Assembly: GCA_964509425.1 (NCBI GenBank)
Contig: CAZDWZ010000017.1
Coordinates: forward strand, 8,117-72,116
DNA length: 64,000 nucleotides
Direction of reading: 5' to 3'
Origin: CAZDWZ01 sp964509425
GTDB lineage: Bacteria > Bdellovibrionota_C > UBA2361 > SZUA-149 > CAZDWZ01
Shown: positions 17,014 through 23,376 of the stretch, piece by piece
Layout: every line of letters begins with the position of its first letter
Position numbering within the stretch: the first letter of the stretch is position 1
Position numbers and translations under genes: made by a program
The notes under the pieces: model-generated
Told to the model about the DNA's origin: nothing
What the model saw: the letters and a program-made list of their open reading frames with translations, nothing else
Database searches by the model: none

Positions 17014-18636
17014 CTAGCACTCCTGCCAGCTTCGAGGCTTCAATTCCGCTCGACGCTCCGCGCGCTCAAATCGATCCTCTTCCTCCTTCGGCTTTGCAAC
17101 AGGATGCGCCGCCCAATCGAAGTCTTCGATGAGTCGGTAGAGGTATGACAAAGCGTCCGGACCGTCTTCATGCTCCCAGGTCGGGAAGTTATCCATGTGA
17201 TCACGGAGCTGCTCCCGAGTCTCTTGCGGGACGTCAACGCTCATGTGCCACTTGCCTTGATTCATCGGGAACACGAGAGCATCGGCAATACGCTTTTGCT
17301 TACTGTCCTGCCCCGGATAGAGCTGCATCAGCGAGTTGTCTTCGTGGGAGATGAACCGGCGCTTTGCCCGTAGCGCCTTTCGAATGTGCGTATCGAACGT
17401 CGCCATCCCCACTTTTTCTACGCCCACGCGGTAAATGCGGGGGGTGCGAAGATACATGGCAACGATTGCCGCAATCGCTTCGTCCTCGCTCATCACCTTG
17501 ATAAGCCCATCAACGATGTAGACATTTGAGAGTCCGAGGTCATCGACATAAGGTTGAACGCCGACGACAAAGATTGCCCAGGGGTTCGGCTTGCTCGAAA
17601 CCTTCGCCTCGCCCGACGGATCGACAAGCATGAAGTTGTGAAGCTTCGGCGGAATCTCCCGCGGCTGCACCAACCTGATCTTATCAAAGCTCAACTTGCG
17701 CTGACCGAGCGGGTTCGGGTCTAGAAGATGCTGAGTGTTGAAAGACTCGACATCCATTCTAAGCGTCGAAATTCGCTCCTGCGAAAGAAACACCGATGCC
17801 CCATCTTCTCGCCCTCCCTCGAGGCTCGGCTTTTTCCTCACGTGAAAAGCCGGGCTCCCATCGGGCTTCTTCTTCGTCATCAGAGTCGAGGCAAGGTCGG
17901 CGTAGTGAAAAATGGTTCCGATTACGCGACGTCGCCCTCCATCCTTACCCAGGTTTTCCGACATCCAGAACCTACGCTCAACCTTTCGCATGTTCTCCGG
18001 AGACTCTGAGAGCTCGGGAGTCGTAACGTCATCGTAAATGCGCTTATCGAAATGCTTTGAAGTCGGCATCCCATCTATCAATCCGTGAGCCTCAACCGTG
18101 CACTCGCGAACGCTCTTCGACCGCTTCACGATAAGACCCGACTCCTCCCCCCACTTCGGTGCTTGCTTCGCAGGATCATCGTAAAGAATGTCGGGAAAAA
18201 GCCACTTCAAGAAATCGCTCTTCTCGAAAATCTCCTTGATGAGCAAAAGGAACGCCTTCGCAATTTCCCGCTTAAACGAGAAAATCGAGATCGTAATCTC
18301 AGGGTTCCGCATGATGTCCTGGATATTCTCGCCGATCGTTATGATGGTCGACTTCCCATGCTCACGACCCCAAATATCAACCGTCTCGGTATCCGGTCCG
18401 TCCTGCACTTCATTACACGCTTGCACAATGAACGGATGATTCGCTCCCTCCCAGCCGATGACGAAGTAAACGATGAACCACAAGTCATCCAAAACGAGAG
18501 TGCGATACATGTCCCATTCAGGAACCTTGTCGGAAAGAATCTGTTCCACCGCCCACTGATAGTCGTGACGGTAAACAACGCCAGGAAGCGGCCGAAAAGT
18601 TTTGCCGTTAATCTGAATCTCGCGAGAGGAATCCAT
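17014..18636 (-). CDS. terL: Terminase large subunit
   Basis: Product of 540 residues, the packaging motor. The Walker A motif is GREHGKST (within VDIWGREHGKSTIITIGE) and an acidic Walker B-like strand is KRIYDDVTT. The C-terminal RNase H-like nuclease domain shows its acidic residues at MLVDPSGEA and EHEDGPDALSYLYR. It starts at ATG 18636. No Shine-Dalgarno is visible, and the start codon lies in one arm of a 9-base inverted repeat. It is the first gene of the leftward late operon, 39 bases before the portal start. Confidence 0.9.
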   Translation of the reverse strand: MDSSREIQINGKTFRPLPGVVYRHDYQWAVEQILSDKVPEWDMYRTLVLDDLWFIVYFVIGWEGANHPFIVQACNEVQDGPDTETVDIWGREHGKSTIITIGENIQDIMRNPEITISIFSFKREIAKAFLLLIKEIFEKSDFLKWLFPDILYDDPAKQAPKWGEESGLIVKRSKSVRECTVEAHGLIDGMPTSKHFDKRIYDDVTTPELSESPENMRKVERRFWMSENLGKDGGRRRVIGTIFHYADLASTLMTKKKPDGSPAFHVRKKPSLEGGREDGASVFLSQERISTLRMDVESFNTQHLLDPNPLGQRKLSFDKIRLVQPREIPPKLHNFMLVDPSGEAKVSSKPNPWAIFVVGVQPYVDDLGLSNVYIVDGLIKVMSEDEAIAAIVAMYLRTPRIYRVGVEKVGMATFDTHIRKALRAKRRFISHEDNSLMQLYPGQDSKQKRIADALVFPMNQGKWHMSVDVPQETREQLRDHMDNFPTWEHEDGPDALSYLYRLIEDFDWAAHPVAKPKEEEDRFERAERRAELKPRSWQEC

Positions 18637-18669
18637 AGACGAGTGCGTGTAAATTATTCGCTCGTCTAT
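18635..18669 (-). promoter_or_regulatory. Inverted repeat covering the terL start codon
   Basis: Perfect 9-base arms ATAGACGAG (18635-18643) and CTCGTCTAT (18661-18669) with a 17-base loop. The left arm contains two bases of the terL ATG. In mRNA the hairpin would hide the initiation site, and no ribosome-binding site is present upstream. It may control terminase translation or be an operator; either is inference. Confidence 0.5.
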
Positions 18670-18837
18670 TCAAAAACACAGCACGGCAAGGAACTGTAAA
18701 CACCGCAAAATTTTCGGCGCTCTTGACTAGGGTCAAAAAATAATCCCTTTCTATCCACTAAGACCGTTTGCCCGAAGGGCTAGGTCTTCGCCTCGCTGAG
18801 CAAAGCGCGTTTGGCTTCGCTGTCGCTGGCCAAACGC

Positions 18838-18976
18838 AGTACAGTACGTACAGCGAAGCGTGGGGGGGTTTCGCATTCGCTGCACCGCCCCCACACCCCC
18901 CGCCCACTGTGAAAGAAAAAAACTCGGACGCGTTGTTCGTCAGAACCTGCGTCGCTGTACGAGTACAGTACGTACA
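18838..18976. repeat. Direct repeats AGTACAGTACGTACA (two copies)
   Basis: The identical 15-mer occurs at 18838-18852 and 18962-18976, in each case followed within a base or two by GCG. Each copy is itself partly palindromic around GTAC. A related sequence in the other orientation is at 19027-19053. Spacing between the copies is 124 bases. Such iterated sites usually bind a protein, for example a phage repressor or initiator. Confidence 0.6.
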
Positions 18977-19250
18977 AGCGTTACTCACCCTCACCCCCAA
19001 GCACGCGCGCCAAGCTCTACTTTAAGTGTACTTGTACTGTACCTGTACGTACGAGGTCGAAAGGCGCACGAAAGAAGGGGAGAAAAGGCCCAAGGGGCGT
19101 ATCGCGCGGGGGGAACGGGCTTAGAGTACCGGAAGGGGGGCCGACGCAAAAAGGTTCCGCCCCTACCCCTCCCCCCGGGTACGCCTGCGTGGGCGCTCTG
19201 CATGCGCTCTCTTCTCCACGCAAAAGGAGGGGGACTCACACACATTCACG

Positions 19251-19282
19251 CTATGCCCGATAAGCAGAGTTATCAGGCATAG
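19251..19282. repeat. Hairpin downstream of the HTH gene
   Basis: Arms CTATGCCCGATAA and TTATCAGGCATAG pair over 13 positions with one mismatch and a six-base loop. It begins 17 bases beyond the stop of the leftward HTH gene. No T-run follows on the leftward strand, so it is not a standard intrinsic terminator. It could be an RNA-stabilising end or a protein site. Confidence 0.55.
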
Positions 19283-19298
19283 CATAGCAAAAGGCCTG

Positions 19299-20051
19299 TC
19301 ATTTCAAGGGGGTCAGAGTGCCGTCTTTGATGAGAACAATCTTCGTAAAGCGAGCCTCAGAACTGTTCGATGTGCTCAATCCTTTCTCTAATCGATTGGC
19401 CTGATGGGTCTGTGTGAACGCATACATCAGGTCTCTAGTTGAAGCTCTCGCAAGCTTGACCGGACTAACGGCAGATTTAAGGAACGTATACTCTGCCGCG
19501 CTCAGCAGGTCGGTCTTTACCTCGTTGAACTCCTTGACCTTATTAAGCCCCTTAAACCAGGGCAAAAACAAAGCGAGGTGCTTTTGCACCGTCTTCGGCG
19601 AGCGGTCGATTGTGCGCGCTATTTCTTGCTCTCCTAAACCCTTCGCGCTGAGCTCGAAAATCTTGCTGATCTCGCTTGGCGAAAGTTGAGTTGAGCTTCG
19701 GCTTCTGCGTGCCTTGATGGAGCGAGTGTTTTTGCTCCTTCCCTTCTGCGCAACGCGTCGGCGAAGGTTTACCGTTGGTGGCTCAACGTCGTGCTCGTCG
19801 TAGTCGCTTGGGAATGGCTCAAGTATCTCCGTCTCGCCTGCTTCGCTTTCGGTTGAGTCGCCTTCGGCTGAATCACCGCCGAAAGAAGCGGGCGTAGCTT
19901 CTGGTGCTGTGGGAGATTCTGTTTCCGAGTTCCTCGAGCTTGACTTGGATGTCGGCTCGAGTTGTGCCGAATTGTCGGGCAATCCAGCTGAAGTGTCCGA
20001 CTTCGAGTGGGTCATCTGGTCCGTAGAGCCAGTTGTGGTCATCTTCGTCAT
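19299..20051 (-). CDS. HTH protein, candidate terminase small subunit
   Basis: Product of 250 residues from ATG 20051 (MTKMTTTG), which has GGAG about 12 bases upstream. The first 100 residues are Ser/Thr/Glu-rich and look disordered. A basic patch (KARRSRSS) follows, then a clear helix-turn-helix: LSPSEISKIFELSAKGLGEQ followed by EIARTIDRSPKTVQKHLALF. The C-terminal part is helical (LLSAAEYTFLKSAVSPVKLA). Position just before the terminase, across the non-coding block, and a single HTH with an oligomerisation-type C-terminus suggest the DNA-recognising small terminase. A transcription regulator is equally possible. The N-terminal third overlaps another gene-like frame, so its true 5-prime end is uncertain. 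Confidence 0.6.
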   Translation of the reverse strand: MTKMTTTGSTDQMTHSKSDTSAGLPDNSAQLEPTSKSSSRNSETESPTAPEATPASFGGDSAEGDSTESEAGETEILEPFPSDYDEHDVEPPTVNLRRRVAQKGRSKNTRSIKARRSRSSTQLSPSEISKIFELSAKGLGEQEIARTIDRSPKTVQKHLALFLPWFKGLNKVKEFNEVKTDLLSAAEYTFLKSAVSPVKLARASTRDLMYAFTQTHQANRLEKGLSTSNSSEARFTKIVLIKDGTLTPLK

Positions 20052-20172
20052 TGTCGCGGTTCGCTCCTCTCCATGCTTCGAGTACGCATGCGGCCCAAAG
20101 GCTATGCTCACGAGTTAGGGCATGAGCGGCCTGCGTATTGTAATCCCAGTCTGGATCGGCAACGGCGAACAT
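19873..20172 (-). CDS. Small acidic protein overlapping the HTH gene
   Basis: Product of 99 residues: MFAVADPDWDYNTQAAHALT, then REHSLWAACVLEAWRGANRD and a segment ending TTRADIQVKLEELGNRI. Its amino-acid composition (Trp, acidic residues, regular helices) is more protein-like than the Ser/Thr-rich overlapping frame. It overlaps the HTH gene by about 180 bases in a different frame. Either the HTH gene starts inside it, or the two were once one gene now split by a frameshift. It lies directly downstream of the divergent control region. Function unknown. Confidence 0.5.
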   Translation of the reverse strand: MFAVADPDWDYNTQAAHALTREHSLWAACVLEAWRGANRDNDEDDHNWLYGPDDPLEVGHFSWIARQFGTTRADIQVKLEELGNRISHSTRSYARFFRR

Positions 20173-20266
20173 GACTTACATCATACAGATAAAGTATGGG
20201 CGTCGCGATTGCCGAGCGCGGTTTTCGCTTTGAGTTGTTTTGATGAGCTGAATCTTTTTCTTGCTT

Positions 20267-20290
20267 AGTGATATCTATAGTGATATCTAT
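20267..20290. promoter_or_regulatory. Tandem 12-mer operator candidate
   Basis: AGTGATATCTAT occurs twice head to tail (20267-20278 and 20279-20290). Each copy contains the palindrome GATATC. It lies in the 199-base gap between the leftward 99-residue gene (start 20172) and the rightward J-domain gene (start 20372), the obvious divergent promoter region of the prophage, so a regulator binding here could control both directions. Confidence 0.5.
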
Positions 20291-20371
20291 GTAGAAGATG
20301 CTTGAGCAAGACGCGGCAAACGTCGGGCTCACGCGAATGGAAACCTGAAGCAGCGTAGGAGCGCTATTTCG

Positions 20372-20911
20372 ATGAAACAAACCACGCAGGGCGATCTGTT
20401 CGGCAATACCGGGCACTCGCAAATCAGAAAGACCCTTGAATCATGCTCGAAGGTCGAAGAGTTGAAGCGAGTGTATCGCCAGCTCTCGAAGGAGCATCAC
20501 CCGGACCTTGGGGGCGACGCTGAGACGATGAAGCTCGTTAATGGTGTCTATCACGCCTGTCTTAAGCGAATGGATGGACAACGCAGCTACGATAACGAGA
20601 CGAAGCGCGAGCATGTTTACAAGTATGACGAAGCGAAGGAGCAGGCAATTATCGAAAAGATATTCGAGCTTCTTGCGCTCAAGCTTTCGGGCATCGAGAT
20701 CGCTTTGATGGGTACCTGGATCTGGATCACCGGGGAAACTAAGCCGGTGAAGGATGCGCTGAAGAATGCCGGCTGTAAATGGCATAGCAAGCGCGGGTGC
20801 TGGTACTGGCACTGTGACGGGCATCGCAATTGGTACTCGAAGCGCGGATTCGCCTCTCTCGCGGCGCAATACGGCTATCAAGAATTCTCTAACGACAAGG
20901 TGGAACGATGA
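20372..20911 (+). CDS. Phage J-domain (DnaJ-like) protein
   Basis: Product of 179 residues. Residues about 28-70 form a compact J-domain with the HPD tripeptide: LKRVYRQLSKEHHPDLGGDA, then ETMKLVNGVYHACLKRM. J-domains stimulate Hsp70 ATPase, so the protein may recruit host DnaK for phage replication or assembly. The C-terminal part has a Trp- and His-rich segment (GCKWHSKRGCWYWHCDGHRN) that resembles the small Cys/Trp motif seen in other short phage J-proteins and could bind metal. A TAGGAG ribosome site lies 13 bases upstream. It is the first gene of the rightward transcript, and the next gene starts in its stop codon. Confidence 0.75.
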   Translation: MKQTTQGDLFGNTGHSQIRKTLESCSKVEELKRVYRQLSKEHHPDLGGDAETMKLVNGVYHACLKRMDGQRSYDNETKREHVYKYDEAKEQAIIEKIFELLALKLSGIEIALMGTWIWITGETKPVKDALKNAGCKWHSKRGCWYWHCDGHRNWYSKRGFASLAAQYGYQEFSNDKVER

Positions 20912-21126
20912 GAACACTCACCAACATTCACACCGAGTTGCAAATCATCTCTGAACCTCTCGGCCTTCGGGCCGAAGTGTTTAGCGGATGGGATGCGAAA
21001 AGCGAACGTAATTACTTCCGTCTCCGAATCTTCGACCTGGATGAACTGGAATACCTGCCGATGATTCGCGAGTTCCCGACTTTATCGCAAGCAAAGCAAG
21101 AAGCTAGACGCATCGTGTCACACTGA
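20908..21126 (+). CDS. Small phage protein, unknown
   Basis: Product of 72 residues, translationally coupled to the J-domain gene (ATGA overlap). It begins MRTLTNIHTELQIISEPLGL and continues with alternating strands (NYFRLRIFDLDELEYL) and a C-terminal helix (LSQAKQEARRIVSH), a small alpha-beta fold. No motif recognised. Confidence 0.6.
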   Translation: MRTLTNIHTELQIISEPLGLRAEVFSGWDAKSERNYFRLRIFDLDELEYLPMIREFPTLSQAKQEARRIVSH

Positions 21127-21137
21127 GGAATAGACTA

Positions 21138-21440
21138 ATGGAATCAAGAAATGAACGAGTCGAGTTGTCGAAATGGATCAACCATCGAACCCTTGAAGTA
21201 CTGGGAATGGCTCACTACCTTTTTTCGAAAGGAAGCGAGGAAGTGATACCGCTGTCACGCGATGCGGGCGATTTCCAACATGCATGGGAAAAGCGATATC
21301 GCCCAACTGCAACGCAGCTATTGAAAGTGAACTTACTCGCGCAAGCGGTTGCGCGAGTCGACGCTGGGCAATTCGCTGCCGGCGAAATCAGACCGGAGCA
21401 AATCGCAGAAGCAATCTCTTACCTCTGTTACACCTTTTAA
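21138..21440 (+). CDS. Small helical phage protein, unknown
   Basis: Product of 100 residues, mostly helical: VELSKWINHRTLEVLGMAHY and ATQLLKVNLLAQAVARVDAG, then RPEQIAEAISYLCYTF. GAGGA about 10 bases upstream supports the ATG. It follows the previous gene by 11 bases. Not recognised. Soluble, no signal peptide. Confidence 0.6.
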   Translation: MESRNERVELSKWINHRTLEVLGMAHYLFSKGSEEVIPLSRDAGDFQHAWEKRYRPTATQLLKVNLLAQAVARVDAGQFAAGEIRPEQIAEAISYLCYTF

Positions 21441-21590
21441 CGTCGAAACGGGTTGCGGTCAGCCGCACCCGTCTTCCGGATTGGCATGCCGGAACTGATG
21501 AGACTGCCAAAGCCCCTGACGGGGGAAGCCCGCGCCGTGCGGCAAACACGGCCGGGCCTCTAACCACAATAATTCCTAGGAGGGAATCAT
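21441..21590 (+). ncRNA. Highly structured intergenic RNA candidate
   Basis: 150 bases between two small genes contain successive strong hairpins. These are CGGGT-TGCGG with loop TCAG (21449-21471), a CCGG...CCGG pairing around 21475-21492, and CCCC-TGAC-GGGG (21513-21524). A long stem follows in which GCCC (21528-21531) and GCCGTG (21534-21539) pair with CACGGC (21547-21552) and GGGC (21554-21557). After that come an unstructured stretch and a strong AGGAGGG ribosome site for the next gene. It could be a cis-acting leader or a stand-alone phage RNA. No known riboswitch or ribozyme core was recognised. Confidence 0.5.
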
Positions 21591-21803
21591 ATGGCTAACG
21601 AAAAGATGACACTCGGCGAAGCGGGGCGCAAGGCGGTAGAAAAGGAGGATATTGCCCTGTTCTGCGGCGTGCTAAATCAGCTCCGCGCTCAAGGGTTTGA
21701 TTACGTATCCTGTCGGCAATGGTTCGAACGGTGGGGCCTTGATGCCGACCTATTTGAAGATTGGTGCTACGCGGCCGACAAGCACGAAGAAAGAATGGCA
21801 TGA
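21591..21803 (+). CDS. Small phage protein, unknown
   Basis: Product of 70 residues with the best ribosome site in the prophage (AGGAGGG, 8 bases before ATG). Sequence: MANEKMTLGEAGRKAVEKED, then IALFCGVLNQLRAQGFDYVS and ending in an acidic helical part (DLFEDWCYAADKHEERMA). Helical, acidic, Trp-containing. It is preceded by a structured RNA region and coupled to the next gene by an ATGA overlap. Function unknown. The exceptional translation signal suggests high expression. Confidence 0.65.
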   Translation: MANEKMTLGEAGRKAVEKEDIALFCGVLNQLRAQGFDYVSCRQWFERWGLDADLFEDWCYAADKHEERMA

Positions 21804-21997
21804 CGAAGAATTCAAAAACAAAAACGCTTCGGATTCAGTCTGATGAGATGCTGGTGGTGACCCTGCTACGTATCCCGGCCGACATCCGGAGCGCCCTTGA
21901 CGACCTCTGTAAGGGTCCGCCCTCCATGACTCTCAACCGCGCGGCGGCGGAAGTTCTGCGTCGCGGATTCGAAGCGATGCGCAAAGACCGGCGTTAG
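21800..21997 (+). CDS. Small phage protein, ribbon-helix-helix-like
   Basis: Product of 65 residues from ATG 21800, which overlaps the stop of the preceding gene (ATGA). After a basic N-terminus (MTKNSKTKTLRIQSDEM) there is a short strand, LVVTLLRIP, then helix ADIRSALDDLCKG and helix LNRAAAEVLRRGFEAMRKD. A strand-helix-helix layout with basic N-terminus is reminiscent of MetJ/Arc-type DNA-binding proteins. I give this only as a possibility. Confidence 0.55.
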   Translation: MTKNSKTKTLRIQSDEMLVVTLLRIPADIRSALDDLCKGPPSMTLNRAAAEVLRRGFEAMRKDRR

Positions 21998-22335
21998 AAC
22001 GTGGCGCACATCCCGTAATGAGCCGACTTGGTCCGCAAGCGTTCGCCTGCCTGCACGCGCTGGGCAAGTAGCTCGAAGCGTTTGCGCACGGCGTAGCCGA
22101 TTTTCAGCATCTTGCAACAGTAATCGAACGAGATAAGCGCGGGCTCGCCGAGAAACCACGCGCATGCCGCTTCTCTTGGCTCGTGATCGTTGTGTTGGTT
22201 GAAGTTTCCGCGACGGCGCAAATCGAGCGCGGCGGATCTTATCAGAGCTTCGAGGAGTTTTAGTTCTGCGGGTGCTTGATAAGTCGGTTCTTGTTCTGAC
22301 GCGGTGAAGCGCGGGCGAAAGTTTGGTGAGTGCAT
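21994..22335 (-). CDS. Hypothetical prophage protein, leftward
   Basis: Product of 113 residues converging on the previous gene (four-base overlap of the ends). Starts MHSPNFRPRFTASEQEPTYQ. Helical segments follow (LKLLEALIRSAALDLRRRG), then EPREAACAWFLGEPALISFD and YCCKMLKIGYAVRKRFELLA, with a basic C-terminus. The middle resembles small phage proteins of unknown role that carry EAxxWF and D-Y-C-C patterns. No visible Shine-Dalgarno; the 5-prime side has a run of T. Last clear prophage-type gene before the host chromosome. Confidence 0.55.
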   Translation of the reverse strand: MHSPNFRPRFTASEQEPTYQAPAELKLLEALIRSAALDLRRRGNFNQHNDHEPREAACAWFLGEPALISFDYCCKMLKIGYAVRKRFELLAQRVQAGERLRTKSAHYGMCATF

Positions 22336-22775
22336 CGGCGAAAAAAAATTTGTCGAAACAATTTATCTTCTTGCGAATCGTTTTGAGTTCGGTTATCGTC
22401 TCAACACTATCGCAAAGCGTTCGAGTCCTTTGAGCGCCGGCCGCACTGCCGCTTGATAAGATTTACTATCAAGCGATGACACTTCTATTTGATAACCCTA
22501 CTTATCGGGCGAAGTTGGGGCAAGGGGGAATTTGGAAGGGCGGAGCCGCTGACCGGAAGAATAAGAGTCTCGCGAAAGTGATCAGTCGTGCGGCACACTC
22601 TGAGGCGGCGCTTCAATTCGCGAAGTGTGGGAATAAGTCGCGAGCTACTTACTCATCTCAGCTGCTAAAATCAGCATTCGAGTTCTCACGAAGACTTTTA
22701 AGGGCGAGCCGGTCAACATGAATAACCGGATCACCCTGAAGACGCTGCAGCAGAACTTGTGCGCATCCTCTTGGT
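22336..22775. other. Probable prophage-chromosome transition, mostly non-coding
   Basis: A 440-base stretch without a convincing gene. A perfect 8-base inverted repeat GCTTGATA/TATCAAGC (22451-22458 and 22467-22474) lies directly before an 81-codon frame (22476-22721). That frame has no ribosome site and no recognisable motif and is doubtful. No tRNA gene, integrase or clear att repeat is visible; the matching att core would be left of the window. Confidence 0.4.
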
Positions 22776-23114
22776 TTAAAGCGAGTCGATCTCCTCGCGT
22801 TTGGAGACGACTGCCTTGAGGCGTTCGAGCTTACGCGCGAACAGCGCAGCCAGGTGGACAATGGCGCTCCCTAAAAGCTGGTTGGGGAGCGTGCCCGGAA
22901 TGGTTTGGGCCATCGCCTGGAGCGTCAGGCAGATGGCCGTGCCCAGCGAAACGCCGTCCTGAGCCTCCGCCTCAGAGCAGTTCCCGCTCTCCAGCTGGAG
23001 TCGGAGCGCTGCGGTGACGACGTCGGCAAGTTTCTCTTTCGTGGGAAGTGCGATGAGATCCTTCAGCTCGCGCTGAAATGCCTCCGCCGCGATGCGATAG
23101 CCTTCGATGGACAT
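22776..23114 (-). CDS. Hypothetical helical protein
   Basis: Product of 112 residues with AGGAG ideally placed before ATG 23114. Almost wholly helical: GYRIAAEAFQRELKDLIALP, then KLADVVTAALRLQLESGNCS and LGTAICLTLQAMAQTIPGTL, with a charged C-terminal helix. No signal peptide or membrane helix is certain, though residues about 55-75 are fairly hydrophobic. It could be the first host gene or the last prophage gene. Not recognised. Confidence 0.6.
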   Translation of the reverse strand: MSIEGYRIAAEAFQRELKDLIALPTKEKLADVVTAALRLQLESGNCSEAEAQDGVSLGTAICLTLQAMAQTIPGTLPNQLLGSAIVHLAALFARKLERLKAVVSKREEIDSL

Positions 23115-23376
23115 TAACCTCTCCTTCGAACGAAACCTGGTGTTGACCGGCCCGATAAAGTTTTCGTAGTTTCAAAGAACCAACGAATAACGTTGTTCTC
23201 GCTTCTTGCCGCTTCACCCTTTCTCAAGCCCGAAGATATCCGTAAGTTGACCTGTCACCTTTGTGGAGCTTGGCCCCACGAACTGCGATGAGAGTAGTCG
23301 CGTTTCTGCTTGAGATTGTCACCATATGAACGGACCGAAGAATAATCCCCTCAGATACATAGAATCTGGCGATCCC

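Larger units (their letters stand above)
18637..19298. other. Non-coding prophage control block with hairpins, GTAC repeats and G-tracts
   Basis: No convincing gene lies in these 660 bases: the frames present are low-complexity, lack ribosome sites and conflict with each other. Contents in order are TTGAC-TAGG-GTCAA (18723-18736, operator-like) and a 9-base perfect inverted repeat GCGTTTGGC/GCCAAACGC (18807-18815, 18829-18837). Two copies of AGTACAGTACGTACA follow (18838-18852 and 18962-18976), plus a degenerate inverted version (19027-19053). Several G- or C-runs of 6-7 lie between 18860 and 19180. Being directly upstream of terL it may hold the late promoter, a packaging site or a replication origin. 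Confidence 0.5.

Noticed and set aside
18768..19282. Rightward frames of 85 and 140 codons in the non-coding block
   Set aside because: They overlap each other in different frames, follow repeats and G-runs, and lack ribosome sites.
20108..20422. Leftward 104-codon frame over the divergent control region
   Set aside because: It covers the tandem operator and the start of the J-domain gene, has no ribosome site and no protein-like pattern.
21480..21530. CTGATGAG followed by a GC hairpin, resembling a hammerhead ribozyme core
   Set aside because: No stem II directly after CTGATGA and no GAAA closing segment.
22476..22721. Rightward 81-codon frame before the host region
   Set aside because: No ribosome site, no recognisable motif and odd composition; kept only as a note in the transition region.
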